64,000 nt of DNA, from assembly GCA_036260935.1 (NCBI GenBank), contig DATALQ010000049.1, forward strand, positions 1-64,000, written 5' to 3'. Each line of letters opens with the position of its first letter. Position 1 is the first letter of the stretch. Origin of the DNA: JAEYOM01 sp036260935. Its GTDB lineage: Bacteria; Bacillota; Clostridia; Acetivibrionales; DTU013. Made by a program: the position numbers and the translations under genes. Positions 16,244 through 25,444 of this stretch are shown one piece after another. The notes under the pieces were generated by a model, which worked only from the letters and a program-made list of their open reading frames with translations, was not told the origin of the DNA and searched no databases.

Positions 16244-17224
16244 ATGGAATTGCTTTTGACGTTTATACAGAAAGCAATCGGACAGGGAATCAGTATTCTT
16301 TTCGGTGCCTCCGGTGAAATAATCACAGAGAAGTCCGGAAACCTCAACCTAGGAATTCCGGGTATCATGTACATGGGCGGTATTTCCGGCCTGATGGGAG
16401 CTTTTTTCTATGAGCGGTCGACTGCACATCCGAGCGGCTTCGTCGGGCTGCTCGTGTCCCTGCTGGCAACGCTTCTGGCGTCCGCCATCGGAGGACTGCT
16501 ATATAGCTTTTTGACAGTATCGCTTCGTGCAAATCAGAATGTGGTCGGCCTTTCATTGACAACCTTCGGCGTAGGCTTCGGCAATTTCTTCGGCGGGTCC
16601 ATTTCCAAGCTGGCAGGCGGCGTTGGACAGATTTCCGTATCCACTACGGCTTCCGCTTACCGTGCAACCATACCTGGCCTCTCAAAGGTACCGGTGGTTG
16701 GAGAATTGTTGTTTTCATACGGATTTCTGACGTATCTGGCAGTTGTGATCGCGATCTATTTAACCTTTTATCTTGGTAAAACAAGAAAAGGGCTGAATCT
16801 CCGCGCGGTTGGTGAAAGCCCCGCAACGGCGGATGCTGCGGGTATAAACGTATCATTGTACAAATATGTTTCCACCGTGGTCGGCGCAGCTATCGCCGGA
16901 CTCGGCGGACTTTACTTCGTTATGGAATACCTCGGGGGAACATGGAACAACAACGGCTTCGGGGACAGGGGCTGGCTTGCTATCGCCCTGGTAATCCTGG
17001 CTTTGTGGAAACCTGTAAATGCTATCTGGGGTTCCTTCCTGTTCGGCGGACTGTATATTCTCTATATCTACCTGCCGGGCCTCACAAGGGCTACCCAGGA
17101 GTTGGTCAAGATGCTGCCCTATCTTGTAACTATCATCGTGCTGGTTATCGCAAGCAAGCGCAACAACCTCGAGAGCCAGCCGCCGTCAAGCCTGGGCGAG
17201 CCTTATTTTAGGGAAGAGCGATAG
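16244..17224 (+). CDS. Nucleoside ABC transporter permease (NupQ/YufQ type)
   Basis: A 326-aa membrane subunit with the characteristic N-terminus (GASGEIITEKSGNLNLG) and the coupling loop GESPATADAAGINV. AAAGGAGGT precedes the ATG. It completes the set receptor, ATPase and two permeases behind the guanine riboswitch. Confidence 0.93.
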   Translation: MELLLTFIQKAIGQGISILFGASGEIITEKSGNLNLGIPGIMYMGGISGLMGAFFYERSTAHPSGFVGLLVSLLATLLASAIGGLLYSFLTVSLRANQNVVGLSLTTFGVGFGNFFGGSISKLAGGVGQISVSTTASAYRATIPGLSKVPVVGELLFSYGFLTYLAVVIAIYLTFYLGKTRKGLNLRAVGESPATADAAGINVSLYKYVSTVVGAAIAGLGGLYFVMEYLGGTWNNNGFGDRGWLAIALVILALWKPVNAIWGSFLFGGLYILYIYLPGLTRATQELVKMLPYLVTIIVLVIASKRNNLESQPPSSLGEPYFREER

Positions 17225-17256
17225 GATGATTGCTGTGTGAGCGGACGACTTTGTTC

Positions 17257-17373
17257 CGGCTGTACTAGACAGTCGTAATAAGCAGCTGTACTAAGCAGCC
17301 GAATTAGACAGTCGTACTAAGCAGCTGTATTAGGTAGTCGTATTAAGCGGCTGTACTAAGTGGCAGCATTATG
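17257..17373. repeat. 13-bp imperfect tandem repeat array (nine units)
   Basis: Nine consecutive 13-bp units follow the pattern CAGYYGTAYTAAG (for example CAGCTGTACTAAG at 17283-17295, CAGTCGTACTAAG at 17309-17321, CGGCTGTACTAAG at 17348-17360); a weaker tenth unit runs to 17386. The array fills the space between the convergent permease and MFS genes. The units alternate CAGTCG and CAGCTG forms. Confidence 0.88.
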
Positions 17374-17381
17374 CGGTAATT

Positions 17382-18560
17382 TTAATCAGCCTTTGAAAGC
17401 CTTTGTGTAAGTATTATGGCAAGGGTTACAAAAAGCATTATCAGACCGGCCACGCCATACCAGCCGTATGAAGCCCACAGCGTTCCTCCCAGCGTTCCGC
17501 CAATGCTTGAGCCTGCGTAATAGAAGAAAAGGTACAGTGACGAAGCCTGGGCTTTATCGTGTGAAGCCAGCCTGCCGACCCAGCTGCTGGCAACGGAGTG
17601 TCCCCCGAAAAAGCCGAAGGTGAGAAGGGCAATGCCTGTGATTTTAACCAACAGGCCAACACTCAGGGACAGCGATACACCTGCAAACATGATCAACAGA
17701 GTGTATAAAAGCACCTTCTTATGCCCGAACCTTCCGGACAAATGCCCCATCCAGGCTGAGCTGAAGGTTCCGGACAGATAAAGGACGAATATGAAACCGA
17801 CAATAGCAGGGCTTAACGAATATGGCGGCTCCAGCAATTGAAAGCTTATGTAATTGTACATTGTAACAAGACTGCCCAAGAGCAGAAAACCAATACCGAA
17901 CAGGCGCAACAGCTCGGCATTTCTCAAATGATTCACCATTGAACCGAACAGCTTGGCCCATTCAAGCTTTCTGGGCGCAAAATGCTTCGAATCCGGCAGT
18001 TCACAAACGAACAATATACTTGCAGCCAAGCTTAGGAAGCCTACGCTGCAAATGGCTATACGCCAATTGAAGAGATCTGTCAGCAGCCCGATGATTATTC
18101 GGCCGAACATCCCGCCGAGAGAGTTTCCGCTTATGAACATACCCATTGCTATTCCGAGGCTTTTCTGACTTACTTCCTCGCTCAGATAAGCCATGGCTAT
18201 TGCCGAAAGGCCTGACAGAACAAATCCCTGAAGGATACGCAACGCCAAAAGTATTTTGAAATCAGGCGCCAAACCAACCAATACTGCCAGCACTGAAGCA
18301 GAAAACATCGATAGTGTCATAATGGATTTTCTGCCCCATACCTCCGACAGTGAACCTGCCAAGAGAAGGCTTACCGCCAGTGTGATCGTTGCAGCCGAAA
18401 GGGAGAGGCTTGCCATTGCAGGTGAAACGTGAAATTCCTTCGAGAGATATGGAAGCAGCGGCTGTGTGCTGTATAATACGGCGAAGGTACTGAACCCCCC
18501 GGCAAACAGAGCGATATTTACTTTTTTGAATTCTTTCGATCCGCTTTCTATAAATGCCAT
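17382..18560 (-). CDS. MFS transporter (drug/sugar efflux type)
   Basis: A 392-residue protein of the major facilitator superfamily with twelve predicted helices. The MFS signature GSLSEVWGRKSIM between helices 2 and 3 and its repeat GHLSGRFGHKKVL in the second half place it in the arabinose-efflux/YnfM-like group (DHA1-like). The start ATG at 18560 gives MAFIESGSKEFKK. It is divergent from the FGGY kinase. The substrate is unknown; proton-driven efflux is the usual role. Confidence 0.88.
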   Translation of the reverse strand: MAFIESGSKEFKKVNIALFAGGFSTFAVLYSTQPLLPYLSKEFHVSPAMASLSLSAATITLAVSLLLAGSLSEVWGRKSIMTLSMFSASVLAVLVGLAPDFKILLALRILQGFVLSGLSAIAMAYLSEEVSQKSLGIAMGMFISGNSLGGMFGRIIIGLLTDLFNWRIAICSVGFLSLAASILFVCELPDSKHFAPRKLEWAKLFGSMVNHLRNAELLRLFGIGFLLLGSLVTMYNYISFQLLEPPYSLSPAIVGFIFVLYLSGTFSSAWMGHLSGRFGHKKVLLYTLLIMFAGVSLSLSVGLLVKITGIALLTFGFFGGHSVASSWVGRLASHDKAQASSLYLFFYYAGSSIGGTLGGTLWASYGWYGVAGLIMLFVTLAIILTQRLSKAD

Positions 18561-18662
18561 GATTTAACCCATGCTCTTTTACTTTTTTACTCATTATAGC
18601 TTAAGTAAACAGGATAATGTAGTGTCAGCCTGAAATATTATTTAAACGAACAGTAACTGTGC

Positions 18663-18698
18663 TGATAAGAAAATGACTTTTATTGATAAGAAAATGAC
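18663..18698. promoter_or_regulatory. Direct repeat in the MFS/FGGY divergent region
   Basis: TGATAAGAAAATGAC occurs at 18663-18677 and again at 18684-18698. The two copies are spaced exactly 21 bp (two helical turns), so a dimeric or cooperative regulator could bind both on one face. Confidence 0.5.
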
Positions 18699-18821
18699 CT
18701 TGAAATTGCAGCTTCTGCATAGTAAAGTATATATTGGCAGAATTTAATTCAGCTAAAATTTCCGGCGTTAAAAGTATCTGTCTTTAAGCTTTTAATGCAG
18801 CGGCTAAGGAGTATTATTATT

Positions 18822-20423
18822 ATGAATCTTGATAATCAAAAAAATGCAATTGTAAATGGCAAGACCACCGTCGGGATCGAGCTTGGATCGACCCGTATAA
18901 AGACCGTCCTGATCGGTGAGGACAACGCACCAATAGCCTCGGGCAGCCATGATTGGGAAAACAGCTACGTCAACAATATATGGACCTACAGCCTCGAGGA
19001 TATCTGGAAGGGCGTGCAGGACAGCTACCGCAAAATGACCGAGGATGTCAGGCAAAAATACGGGGTTTCTGTAAAGACTACGGGCGGAATAGGTTTCAGT
19101 GCCATGATGCACGGTTATATGGTTTTCGACAAGAACGGAGAGCTTCTGACTCCCTTCAGAACCTGGCGCAACAACATAACCGGACAGGCCTCCGAGGCGC
19201 TCACCGAGCTGTTTGGCTACCCCATTCCCCAAAGGTGGAGCATTGCGCATCTTTATCAGGCCATCCTGAACGGCGAAAAACACATAAACGACATTGCCCA
19301 CATTACAACATTAGCGGGCTACATACATTGGAAATTGACCGGGAAGAAGGTCCTCGGCGTAGGAGAAGCGTCGGGCGTTTTCCCCATAGATTTGAATACC
19401 GGTAATTTCTATACGCGCATGATAGATCAATTCAACGAAAAGATAGCTTCCAAAAAGCTCTCGTGGCGGCTCGAAGAAATTCTGCCGGAAGTCCTGACTG
19501 CCGGTGAACAAGCCGGGAAACTCACGCAAGAAGGCGCAAAGCTACTGGATACTACGGGAGAACTGCAGTCCGGGATTCCGCTTTGCCCGCCTGAAGGAGA
19601 CGCGGGAACCGGAATGGTGGCAACAAATAGCGTAGCTGCCCGTACCGGCAATGTTTCCGCCGGAACGTCAGTCTTTGCTATGATAGTTCTCGAGAAGGAG
19701 CTTTCAAGGGTATATCCCGAGATCGATCTGGTGACTACGCCTACGGGCAAACTGGTCGCAATGGTGCATTCCAACAACTGTACATCGGATTACGACGCAT
19801 GGATCGGCTTATTCGCCGAGGCTGTTAAAGCATTCGGGATGGATATAAGTAAGCCGAAGCTCTATGATACTTTGCTTGATATGGCGCTCAAGGGCGATCC
19901 GGACTGCGGCGGGCTGTTGTCTTATGGATATATTTCCGGTGAACACATTACACATTTCGAAGAAGGTCGTCCGATGTTCGTACGTTCTTCAAACAGCAAA
20001 TTCAATCTGGCTAATTTCATGCGCGTCAATCTGTTTACGGCTTTGGGCGCTCTGAAGACAGGATTGGATATTCTTCTTAAGAAGGAATCCGTAAAGGTAG
20101 ACGAGATCCTCGGCCATGGCGGCTTCTTCAAATCCAGGGAAGTGGGGCAGAAGATCATGGCAGCCGCAGTAAATGTACCCGTAACCGTAATGGATACGGC
20201 GGGAGAGGGCGGCGCGTGGGGAATCGCATTGCTTGCCTCCTATATGGTCAACCGGACGGGAAATGAAACGCTGGAAGCTTACCTTGAAAGGAAGGTTTTC
20301 TCCGGTATGCAGAGGAGCTCAGTCTCACCGGATCCCAAGGATGCCGCCGGCTTCGACGAATTCCTGAAACGCTACACCAAGGGCTTGGCCATAGAGAGAG
20401 CTGCGGTCGATAATTTGAAGTAG
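18822..20423 (+). CDS. FGGY-family carbohydrate kinase
   Basis: Phosphorylates a sugar or polyol with ATP. The N-terminal phosphate-binding motif GIELGSTRIKT and the C-terminal adenosine motif GEGGAWG are both visible, and the 533-aa length is usual for the family. The start at 18822 is chosen for CTAAGGAG upstream. The sequence resembles the clostridial group often called ribulokinase-like (AraK) rather than classic xylulokinase, but no isomerase or epimerase lies nearby to fix the substrate. A terminator follows. Confidence 0.88.
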   Translation: MNLDNQKNAIVNGKTTVGIELGSTRIKTVLIGEDNAPIASGSHDWENSYVNNIWTYSLEDIWKGVQDSYRKMTEDVRQKYGVSVKTTGGIGFSAMMHGYMVFDKNGELLTPFRTWRNNITGQASEALTELFGYPIPQRWSIAHLYQAILNGEKHINDIAHITTLAGYIHWKLTGKKVLGVGEASGVFPIDLNTGNFYTRMIDQFNEKIASKKLSWRLEEILPEVLTAGEQAGKLTQEGAKLLDTTGELQSGIPLCPPEGDAGTGMVATNSVAARTGNVSAGTSVFAMIVLEKELSRVYPEIDLVTTPTGKLVAMVHSNNCTSDYDAWIGLFAEAVKAFGMDISKPKLYDTLLDMALKGDPDCGGLLSYGYISGEHITHFEEGRPMFVRSSNSKFNLANFMRVNLFTALGALKTGLDILLKKESVKVDEILGHGGFFKSREVGQKIMAAAVNVPVTVMDTAGEGGAWGIALLASYMVNRTGNETLEAYLERKVFSGMQRSSVSPDPKDAAGFDEFLKRYTKGLAIERAAVDNLK

Positions 20424-20432
20424 GATGTAGGC

Positions 20433-20466
20433 GACGGTTATCTTTTGATAGCCGTCTTTTTATTTT
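20433..20466 (+). terminator. Terminator of the FGGY kinase gene
   Basis: GACGGTTATC / GATAGCCGTC with a TTTT loop, followed by TTTTTATTTTA. It lies between the convergent kinase and response-regulator genes. Confidence 0.88.
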
Positions 20467-20467
20467 A

Positions 20468-21160
20468 TCACACTTTGAAGCGGTAGCCTGCGCCCCACAC
20501 AGTCTCAATGTATTGAGGGTTTTTAGGGTCTGTTTCGATCTTGTCCCTTATATTGCCTATATGGACCGTCACCGTCGTTGTGTCTCCGTAGGCCTCCATG
20601 CCCCATATGCGGTCGAAAAGCTGGTCTTTCGAAAAGACCTTGTTGGGGTTCCTGGCCATAAACAGTAAAATATCATATTCCTTCGATGTAAGCTCTGCGG
20701 CCTTTCCGCCAATGCTAACGGTGCGGGCGTCGGTATCGATCTCCATTCCGCGGATATTGATAATCCCGCTGCGGGACACTGTTTTCCCGGTTAGTCGCCT
20801 GAACCTGGCGAGATGTGCCTTGACTCTCGCGACGAGCTCCCCAGGACTGAAGGGCTTTGTTATATAATCATCGGCTCCAAGTCCGAAACCTCGGATTTTG
20901 TCTATGTCTTCACGCTTTGCTGAAACAAGCAGGACAGGCGTATCCTTTGTTTCGCGTATCCTTTTAAGGACCTCGAAGCCGTCTGTTTCCGGCAGCATAA
21001 GGTCAAGCAGTATAAGATCGTAGACGTTTTCATCGACCCGCTTCAGGCCTGTCTTTCCCGTAAGCGCTATTTCGGCCTGCATCCCGTTGATCTCGAGATA
21101 ATCCCTTATCAGCTCGGCAATACTGACGTCATCCTCTACGATCAATATCCGGTCAGCCAT
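20468..21160 (-). CDS. OmpR/PhoB-family response regulator
   Basis: A two-component DNA-binding regulator of 230 aa. The receiver domain has the acidic pocket VEDD (9-11), phospho-acceptor D53 (LLDLMLPETDG) and the conserved lysine in YITKPFSPGEL. A winged-helix Trans_reg_C domain follows (about residues 130-228), ending IETVWGAGYRF. The ATG at 21160 has GGAGGTGG upstream. It overlaps the histidine kinase stop by 8 bp and is last in a five-gene operon whose ABC transporter it probably controls. Confidence 0.93.
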   Translation of the reverse strand: MADRILIVEDDVSIAELIRDYLEINGMQAEIALTGKTGLKRVDENVYDLILLDLMLPETDGFEVLKRIRETKDTPVLLVSAKREDIDKIRGFGLGADDYITKPFSPGELVARVKAHLARFRRLTGKTVSRSGIINIRGMEIDTDARTVSIGGKAAELTSKEYDILLFMARNPNKVFSKDQLFDRIWGMEAYGDTTTVTVHIGNIRDKIETDPKNPQYIETVWGAGYRFKV

Positions 21161-22652
21161 CGTTACCACCTCCTTCGCCGGGAATAACAGGAAGAGTCCA
21201 GATTATGCGGGTATATTCTCCATAGCTGCTTTCGGCCCATATCCGCCCTCCATGGTCCTCTACGATCCTGTGTGATATTTGAAGTCCAAGGCCTGTTCCG
21301 CCTATGGTGGAGGTTCTTGCGGCATCTGCCCTGTAAAATCGTTCAAATATGTGAGGCAGCTCCTCGGGCTTGATCCCTGTGCCGTTGTCCTCCATTGTGC
21401 ACACAAGCTCTCCGTCCTTTATGGAAGCTGACAAAAAGGCTTTTCTCCCGTCCTCCCTGCAGTACTTAGCGGCATTTTCGGTCAGATTGTGCTGGAGACG
21501 CGTTATCATCTGTCTGTCTGCCTTAACCCTTACCCAGCCCGGCACCTGAATGTCGCAATCCACTTCAAAGCTTTTCTCGGAGAGGTCCAGCTTCGTCTCG
21601 CTGCACAGGCTCTCCAGCAGTTCGGCGGCGGGAAGCGTCTCGAAATGGTAAGTCCTGCTGCCAGCGTCCAGGCTGGAATATAGGAACAGGTCATCTATCA
21701 TCCGATCCAATGCTATGGTTTTTCCAAGTATGGTCGATAAATATTTCTCCCTTTTTTCGGGCGTATCGGCCACACCGTCTATCAGCCCTTCAACATAGCC
21801 CTTTATAGCTGTGACAGGCGTCTTTAGGTCATGGGATATGTTTGCGACCAGTTCTCTTCTGTTTTCATCTTCCCTCACCTGTGCTTCGATAGATGTTTTC
21901 AGCCTCAGGCGCATTTCTTCGAAGGAGTTTATTACCTGCCCGACTTCATCGTTCTTATCAGTCCGGACGCTGAAATTGAGATCGCCGTCCGAAATGTGCC
22001 GGACCCCGTCCTTCAGCTTCTCCAACGAATGCATGAGCCCCCGGGTCACCAAAAACGTCATCAGTATTATAACGGCAGCCATTATGCCAAGTATTGTCAA
22101 CATGTATCTGCCCGCGTAAATATCCGACATCGTTTTTACGGGGCCTGTCTCTATTGCAATATAATAAGCTCCCGGTTGTGCATTCACGAAGGTTTTTCTC
22201 AAAATGATGAAACCGGTGTCGGTATCGATTCTCGTATACCCAATTTTAGAACCGTGTCCGCGTTTTGCATTCATGTCGTACCGACCGCCCTTTATGGCCT
22301 GATCGATCTTTTGCAGCAGCGTCTGCGCGTCAATAAAATGCGAGGAATAGAATAGCTTGTTATCAGCTCCGACAAGGATTATCCCGACGTGGAACGAAGA
22401 CAAAACTGCGTCTGAATCGGCCAGAAGCTTTTTATCATAGAGCTTTTCCGGATTTTCGCGTGCAAGGATATCCAGCTTCATGAGCGAATCCATACCATTT
22501 TGCAAATTTTCCTCGCTGGTATCGAGGCTTTTTAAAAAAGGGCTGGTATTCACGACCCGGGCTACAGTGCCGCACATCAATGCGATCAGCAGAAAAATCG
22601 GAATAATTCCCATGACCAGGTATGATATGAAAATTTTCAACCGCGTTGACAT
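21153..22652 (-). CDS. Sensor histidine kinase
   Basis: A membrane sensor of 499 aa. TM1 is about residues 8-30, an extracytoplasmic sensing region spans about 31-180, TM2 is about 183-203, and HAMP is about 204-256. The HisKA phospho-site is H274 (NISHDLKTPV). The HATPase boxes are N (NLTENAAKY), G1 (EDNGTGIKPEE), F (FERFYR) and G2 (GGTGLGLQ). It is partner of the adjacent response regulator. Transcription comes from the ABC transporter genes upstream. Confidence 0.93.
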   Translation of the reverse strand: MSTRLKIFISYLVMGIIPIFLLIALMCGTVARVVNTSPFLKSLDTSEENLQNGMDSLMKLDILARENPEKLYDKKLLADSDAVLSSFHVGIILVGADNKLFYSSHFIDAQTLLQKIDQAIKGGRYDMNAKRGHGSKIGYTRIDTDTGFIILRKTFVNAQPGAYYIAIETGPVKTMSDIYAGRYMLTILGIMAAVIILMTFLVTRGLMHSLEKLKDGVRHISDGDLNFSVRTDKNDEVGQVINSFEEMRLRLKTSIEAQVREDENRRELVANISHDLKTPVTAIKGYVEGLIDGVADTPEKREKYLSTILGKTIALDRMIDDLFLYSSLDAGSRTYHFETLPAAELLESLCSETKLDLSEKSFEVDCDIQVPGWVRVKADRQMITRLQHNLTENAAKYCREDGRKAFLSASIKDGELVCTMEDNGTGIKPEELPHIFERFYRADAARTSTIGGTGLGLQISHRIVEDHGGRIWAESSYGEYTRIIWTLPVIPGEGGGNDG

Positions 22653-22710
22653 GAATTCAGCACCCCCTTTTTTCTTCTCATATTATCCTATCATATCTTG
22701 CTTGTGAATA

Positions 22711-23598
22711 CTAAACCATTCTTCGTTCGAATCTCAGCATTGCGGTTCCGAATGTGACGGCGGACCAGAATACTGCCGCGGCAACGGCTGTCAGTATACT
22801 GTTCGCAGAAAGACTGCCGATGTTTGCGCCGAAGCCGAGCCATGCCGTTGGAAGCAGCCTGCTGAAGCCTCCGAGCCACAGTGGCAGTATATTCAGAATA
22901 ATGTTAAGGCCGATCAGTACGACGATCATTCCGCCGACGCTTTTGAAACACTGGGCTGCAAGCGATGAAAAACCTACTACTATAAGCACGGGCAGCAGCG
23001 AAGCCAGACACTGCAAAAGCCCGAATGCCACCGACGTCAGCCATTCTCCACGCGACGGGACGGCTATGCCTGAAACGATCGAAGACAGCCAGAGTGCAAG
23101 CAGCATGCAGAGCGCGCCTGTAAATACGCTCGCTGCCTTTGCCGTAAAGTGCGCGCTCCGGACGTCCGGAAGCAATATGGAAGTTCTGAGGCTTCCTTTT
23201 GATTGTTCATCCATGAAGGCGTCGGCCGTAAGGATCATCGTGAACAGCGGCAGCAGCAGCGGTGTGAATAGCGACAACGCAGTCCGGAACAGGTCTTCGC
23301 TATTTATGACCGTTATATACCAACCGATGGCAAGTCCCTTCAGCAACACCGCAGCAATCGGTATCAGCGCCGCTGTGATGACGCCCGCAAGCATCTTTTT
23401 CCTGCGGAACATGCGTATCAATTCGTTTCTATATGTGATCACGAGAGAACTCAAGGGAGTCATACCGCCAAAAGAGCTCGAACTGCTCATATTCCCCATG
23501 CTGCCAGCACTGTTTACACTGCTCATATTCCCTATGTTGCCGATACTGTTTATGCTGCCCATATTTCCAATACTGTCGGTATTGCTCACGCTGCTCAT
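22711..23598 (-). CDS. ABC-2 type permease with repetitive Ser/Gly/Asn/Met N-terminus
   Basis: A 295-aa membrane subunit. Residues 46 onward look like an ordinary ABC-2 permease (TYRNELIRMFRRKKM then six helices). Residues 1-45 are a low-complexity repeat built from S, N, G, I and M (units such as SIGNMG and MGNMSS). The ATG at 23598 is well supported: GGAGGTGG precedes it and it overlaps the ATPase stop as ATGA, so the repeat region is probably translated. It pairs with the ATPase encoded just upstream. Confidence 0.85.
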   Translation of the reverse strand: MSSVSNTDSIGNMGSINSIGNIGNMSSVNSAGSMGNMSSSSSFGGMTPLSSLVITYRNELIRMFRRKKMLAGVITAALIPIAAVLLKGLAIGWYITVINSEDLFRTALSLFTPLLLPLFTMILTADAFMDEQSKGSLRTSILLPDVRSAHFTAKAASVFTGALCMLLALWLSSIVSGIAVPSRGEWLTSVAFGLLQCLASLLPVLIVVGFSSLAAQCFKSVGGMIVVLIGLNIILNILPLWLGGFSRLLPTAWLGFGANIGSLSANSILTAVAAAVFWSAVTFGTAMLRFERRMV

Positions 23599-24332
23599 AC
23601 CGCCACCTCCGATCTGCAGGTATTTTCTCTTATCCGCTTAAGGTACCAGCTTTCCAAGCTATCGATGCCTTTTAAAAGATCGTCTTTAAGGCCGCTTTCC
23701 AGCATAGTGCCCTCGTGAATCACGGTTATCCTGTCCGCTATAGACTCGGCGTCGTGAACGAGATGTGTGCTTAGAAATATGGATACGCCTTCATTTTTAA
23801 GCTCTTTCAACAGGTTGTGGATATCGGCGCGTCCTTCTATATCCATACCGTTCGTCGGCTCATCCAGTACAAGAAATTCAGGGTTGCCGGTCAAAGCAAC
23901 TGCCAGTCCCAGGCGCTGCTTCATCCCGGTAGAGAAGGCTGCGGCTCTTTCATTGCGGTGTTTTTTCAGCCCTGTCAACTGCAAGGCTTTCTCCGCGCTT
24001 TCACTTCCGCCTGTATAATACCTTCCTTTTTGCATGAGGTTTTCAAAGGCAGTAAGGTATCCGAACGGTTCAGGCTGCTCTACAAGAAAGCCTCCATGGT
24101 ATAATCTGCTTCTTACATCCGGGGATTTCCCGCCGTCCTCCACATAATAGACCTCTCCCGAATCAGGCTCCATCAACCCCGCCAGCATCTTCATCAAAGT
24201 GCTTTTCCCGGCTCCATTGGCGCCCAGCAGCACATGTATCTCGCCGCGGTTCAATGATAATGTCGCATTTTTGACGCCCCTGCCGTTTTTGTATTGCTTT
24301 GTGACATTTGCAGCAATCATTACTGTTTCCAT
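23595..24332 (-). CDS. ABC transporter ATP-binding protein (CcmA/BcrA-like)
   Basis: A 245-aa ATPase. Walker A is GANGAGKST (about residues 37-45), the signature is FSTGMKQRLG, and Walker B is FLVLDEPTNGMD. This pattern belongs to ABC-2 exporters for antibiotics or peptides. GGAGGG lies upstream of the ATG. Organisation with an exported protein and a two-component system suggests a stress- or peptide-responsive export or resistance module. Confidence 0.92.
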   Translation of the reverse strand: METVMIAANVTKQYKNGRGVKNATLSLNRGEIHVLLGANGAGKSTLMKMLAGLMEPDSGEVYYVEDGGKSPDVRSRLYHGGFLVEQPEPFGYLTAFENLMQKGRYYTGGSESAEKALQLTGLKKHRNERAAAFSTGMKQRLGLAVALTGNPEFLVLDEPTNGMDIEGRADIHNLLKELKNEGVSIFLSTHLVHDAESIADRITVIHEGTMLESGLKDDLLKGIDSLESWYLKRIRENTCRSEVAV

Positions 24333-24508
24333 ATAACCCTCCTGAAATTGCAGGGACCGGGTTTTCGCCCGATCCCCGAACTACTGATTCAATCTGCCTC
24401 ACGGACATTAAGGCCATACAGGTATGCTTGGGCATAACCTGCCTTACAGACACATCAAGACCTTACAGGCGCAGTTGAATTCAGTCTACCCTATAGATCC
24501 CGATGAAT

Positions 24509-25444
24509 TCAGTCTGCTCTGCAGATTCCCTCGAATTGGGCAGGATCTATGGTAATTGCTTTTGAGGGATCTATTCCCGCCTGATCGGGGACTGTGGAAT
24601 TCAAATCGGATATTGACGCCTTGAGGCTGGTTTCATAATTATGCACGCTTCCGTCTGTGGACATTGCTGAAAAAGCGGCTGAAAGATCTGCACCGACAGG
24701 CTTGTTATCCTGATTGACCGTCAGCTTTACACTTATTCTTTGGAGATCTTTCTCGCCGGATATGTTGACAGCCTTGTGGTAATCCGCCAGATCGCCGATA
24801 AGGTCCTGCAGTTCAGACGGCAGATTTGCCATTGCTCCAGCGTCAGGAAGGTCTGCCTGTTTACGTGTACTGCCTGCATTGAATGCAGTCTGGACGAGCA
24901 GGGGCATATTGCCCTTGTTGAGTTCGAGCGAGAAGGTGCGCAGGCCGTTCGATTCCTCAAGCGAGACCTGATCCTTCATGTCGCCCATAAGAGTATCCAT
25001 AAGCATTCCGCGAAGCTTTTTCATATCCGCGTTATCATTGCCGAATTGCTCTTCACTATCGCTGCGGGATAGCCTTTCCCGGGCTTCCGTCCGATACCAG
25101 TTTTCGGACCCGGCCACATTAAACAGGACTGCCTTATCGGCAGAGAAGAAGTTGATGACCTTTTCCTCCGATTTGCCTGATACCTTGATTTGACCGCTGC
25201 TGTTTTTGGAAGCTTTGTCGGCTTTAATGTCGCCGACGGTATTCATTGCCGTGACACCGTTGTCCGTGACGCTCATGTCCATATGGACCGTCATATTGCC
25301 GATTTCGGCAGGTTTTTCGTTCAACAGCTGCTTAAGCTGTTCATAGGCATTTCCGGAAGCATAGCTTGCAACAGTCATGGATAAAAGCAATAGACCGCTG
25401 AGCATAACTGCTGCTCCGATAGCCAAATACTTATTTTTTTTCAT
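24509..25444 (-). CDS. Exported protein of unknown function
   Basis: A 311-residue protein with a signal peptide ending ...ASYASG (about residue 31). It is followed by a mixed alpha/beta region that begins AYEQLKQLL and has alternating strands (MTVHMDMSV, GQIKVSGKSEEKV) reminiscent of LolA/LppX-like lipid-binding shapes; I cannot confirm this. AAAAGGAGAG precedes the ATG at 25444, and an in-frame earlier start lacks a ribosome site. It is the first gene of the operon with the ABC exporter and two-component system and may be a sensor accessory or substrate-binding factor. Confidence 0.75.
   Translation of the reverse strand: MKKNKYLAIGAAVMLSGLLLLSMTVASYASGNAYEQLKQLLNEKPAEIGNMTVHMDMSVTDNGVTAMNTVGDIKADKASKNSSGQIKVSGKSEEKVINFFSADKAVLFNVAGSENWYRTEARERLSRSDSEEQFGNDNADMKKLRGMLMDTLMGDMKDQVSLEESNGLRTFSLELNKGNMPLLVQTAFNAGSTRKQADLPDAGAMANLPSELQDLIGDLADYHKAVNISGEKDLQRISVKLTVNQDNKPVGADLSAAFSAMSTDGSVHNYETSLKASISDLNSTVPDQAGIDPSKAITIDPAQFEGICRAD

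Noticed and set aside
17257..17386. CRISPR array
   Set aside because: Units are 13 bp, contiguous and without unique spacers, and no cas gene is in the window.
22754..23641. 295-residue plus-strand ORF
   Set aside because: Antisense to the ABC-2 permease; its low-complexity end mirrors the repeat of the real gene.
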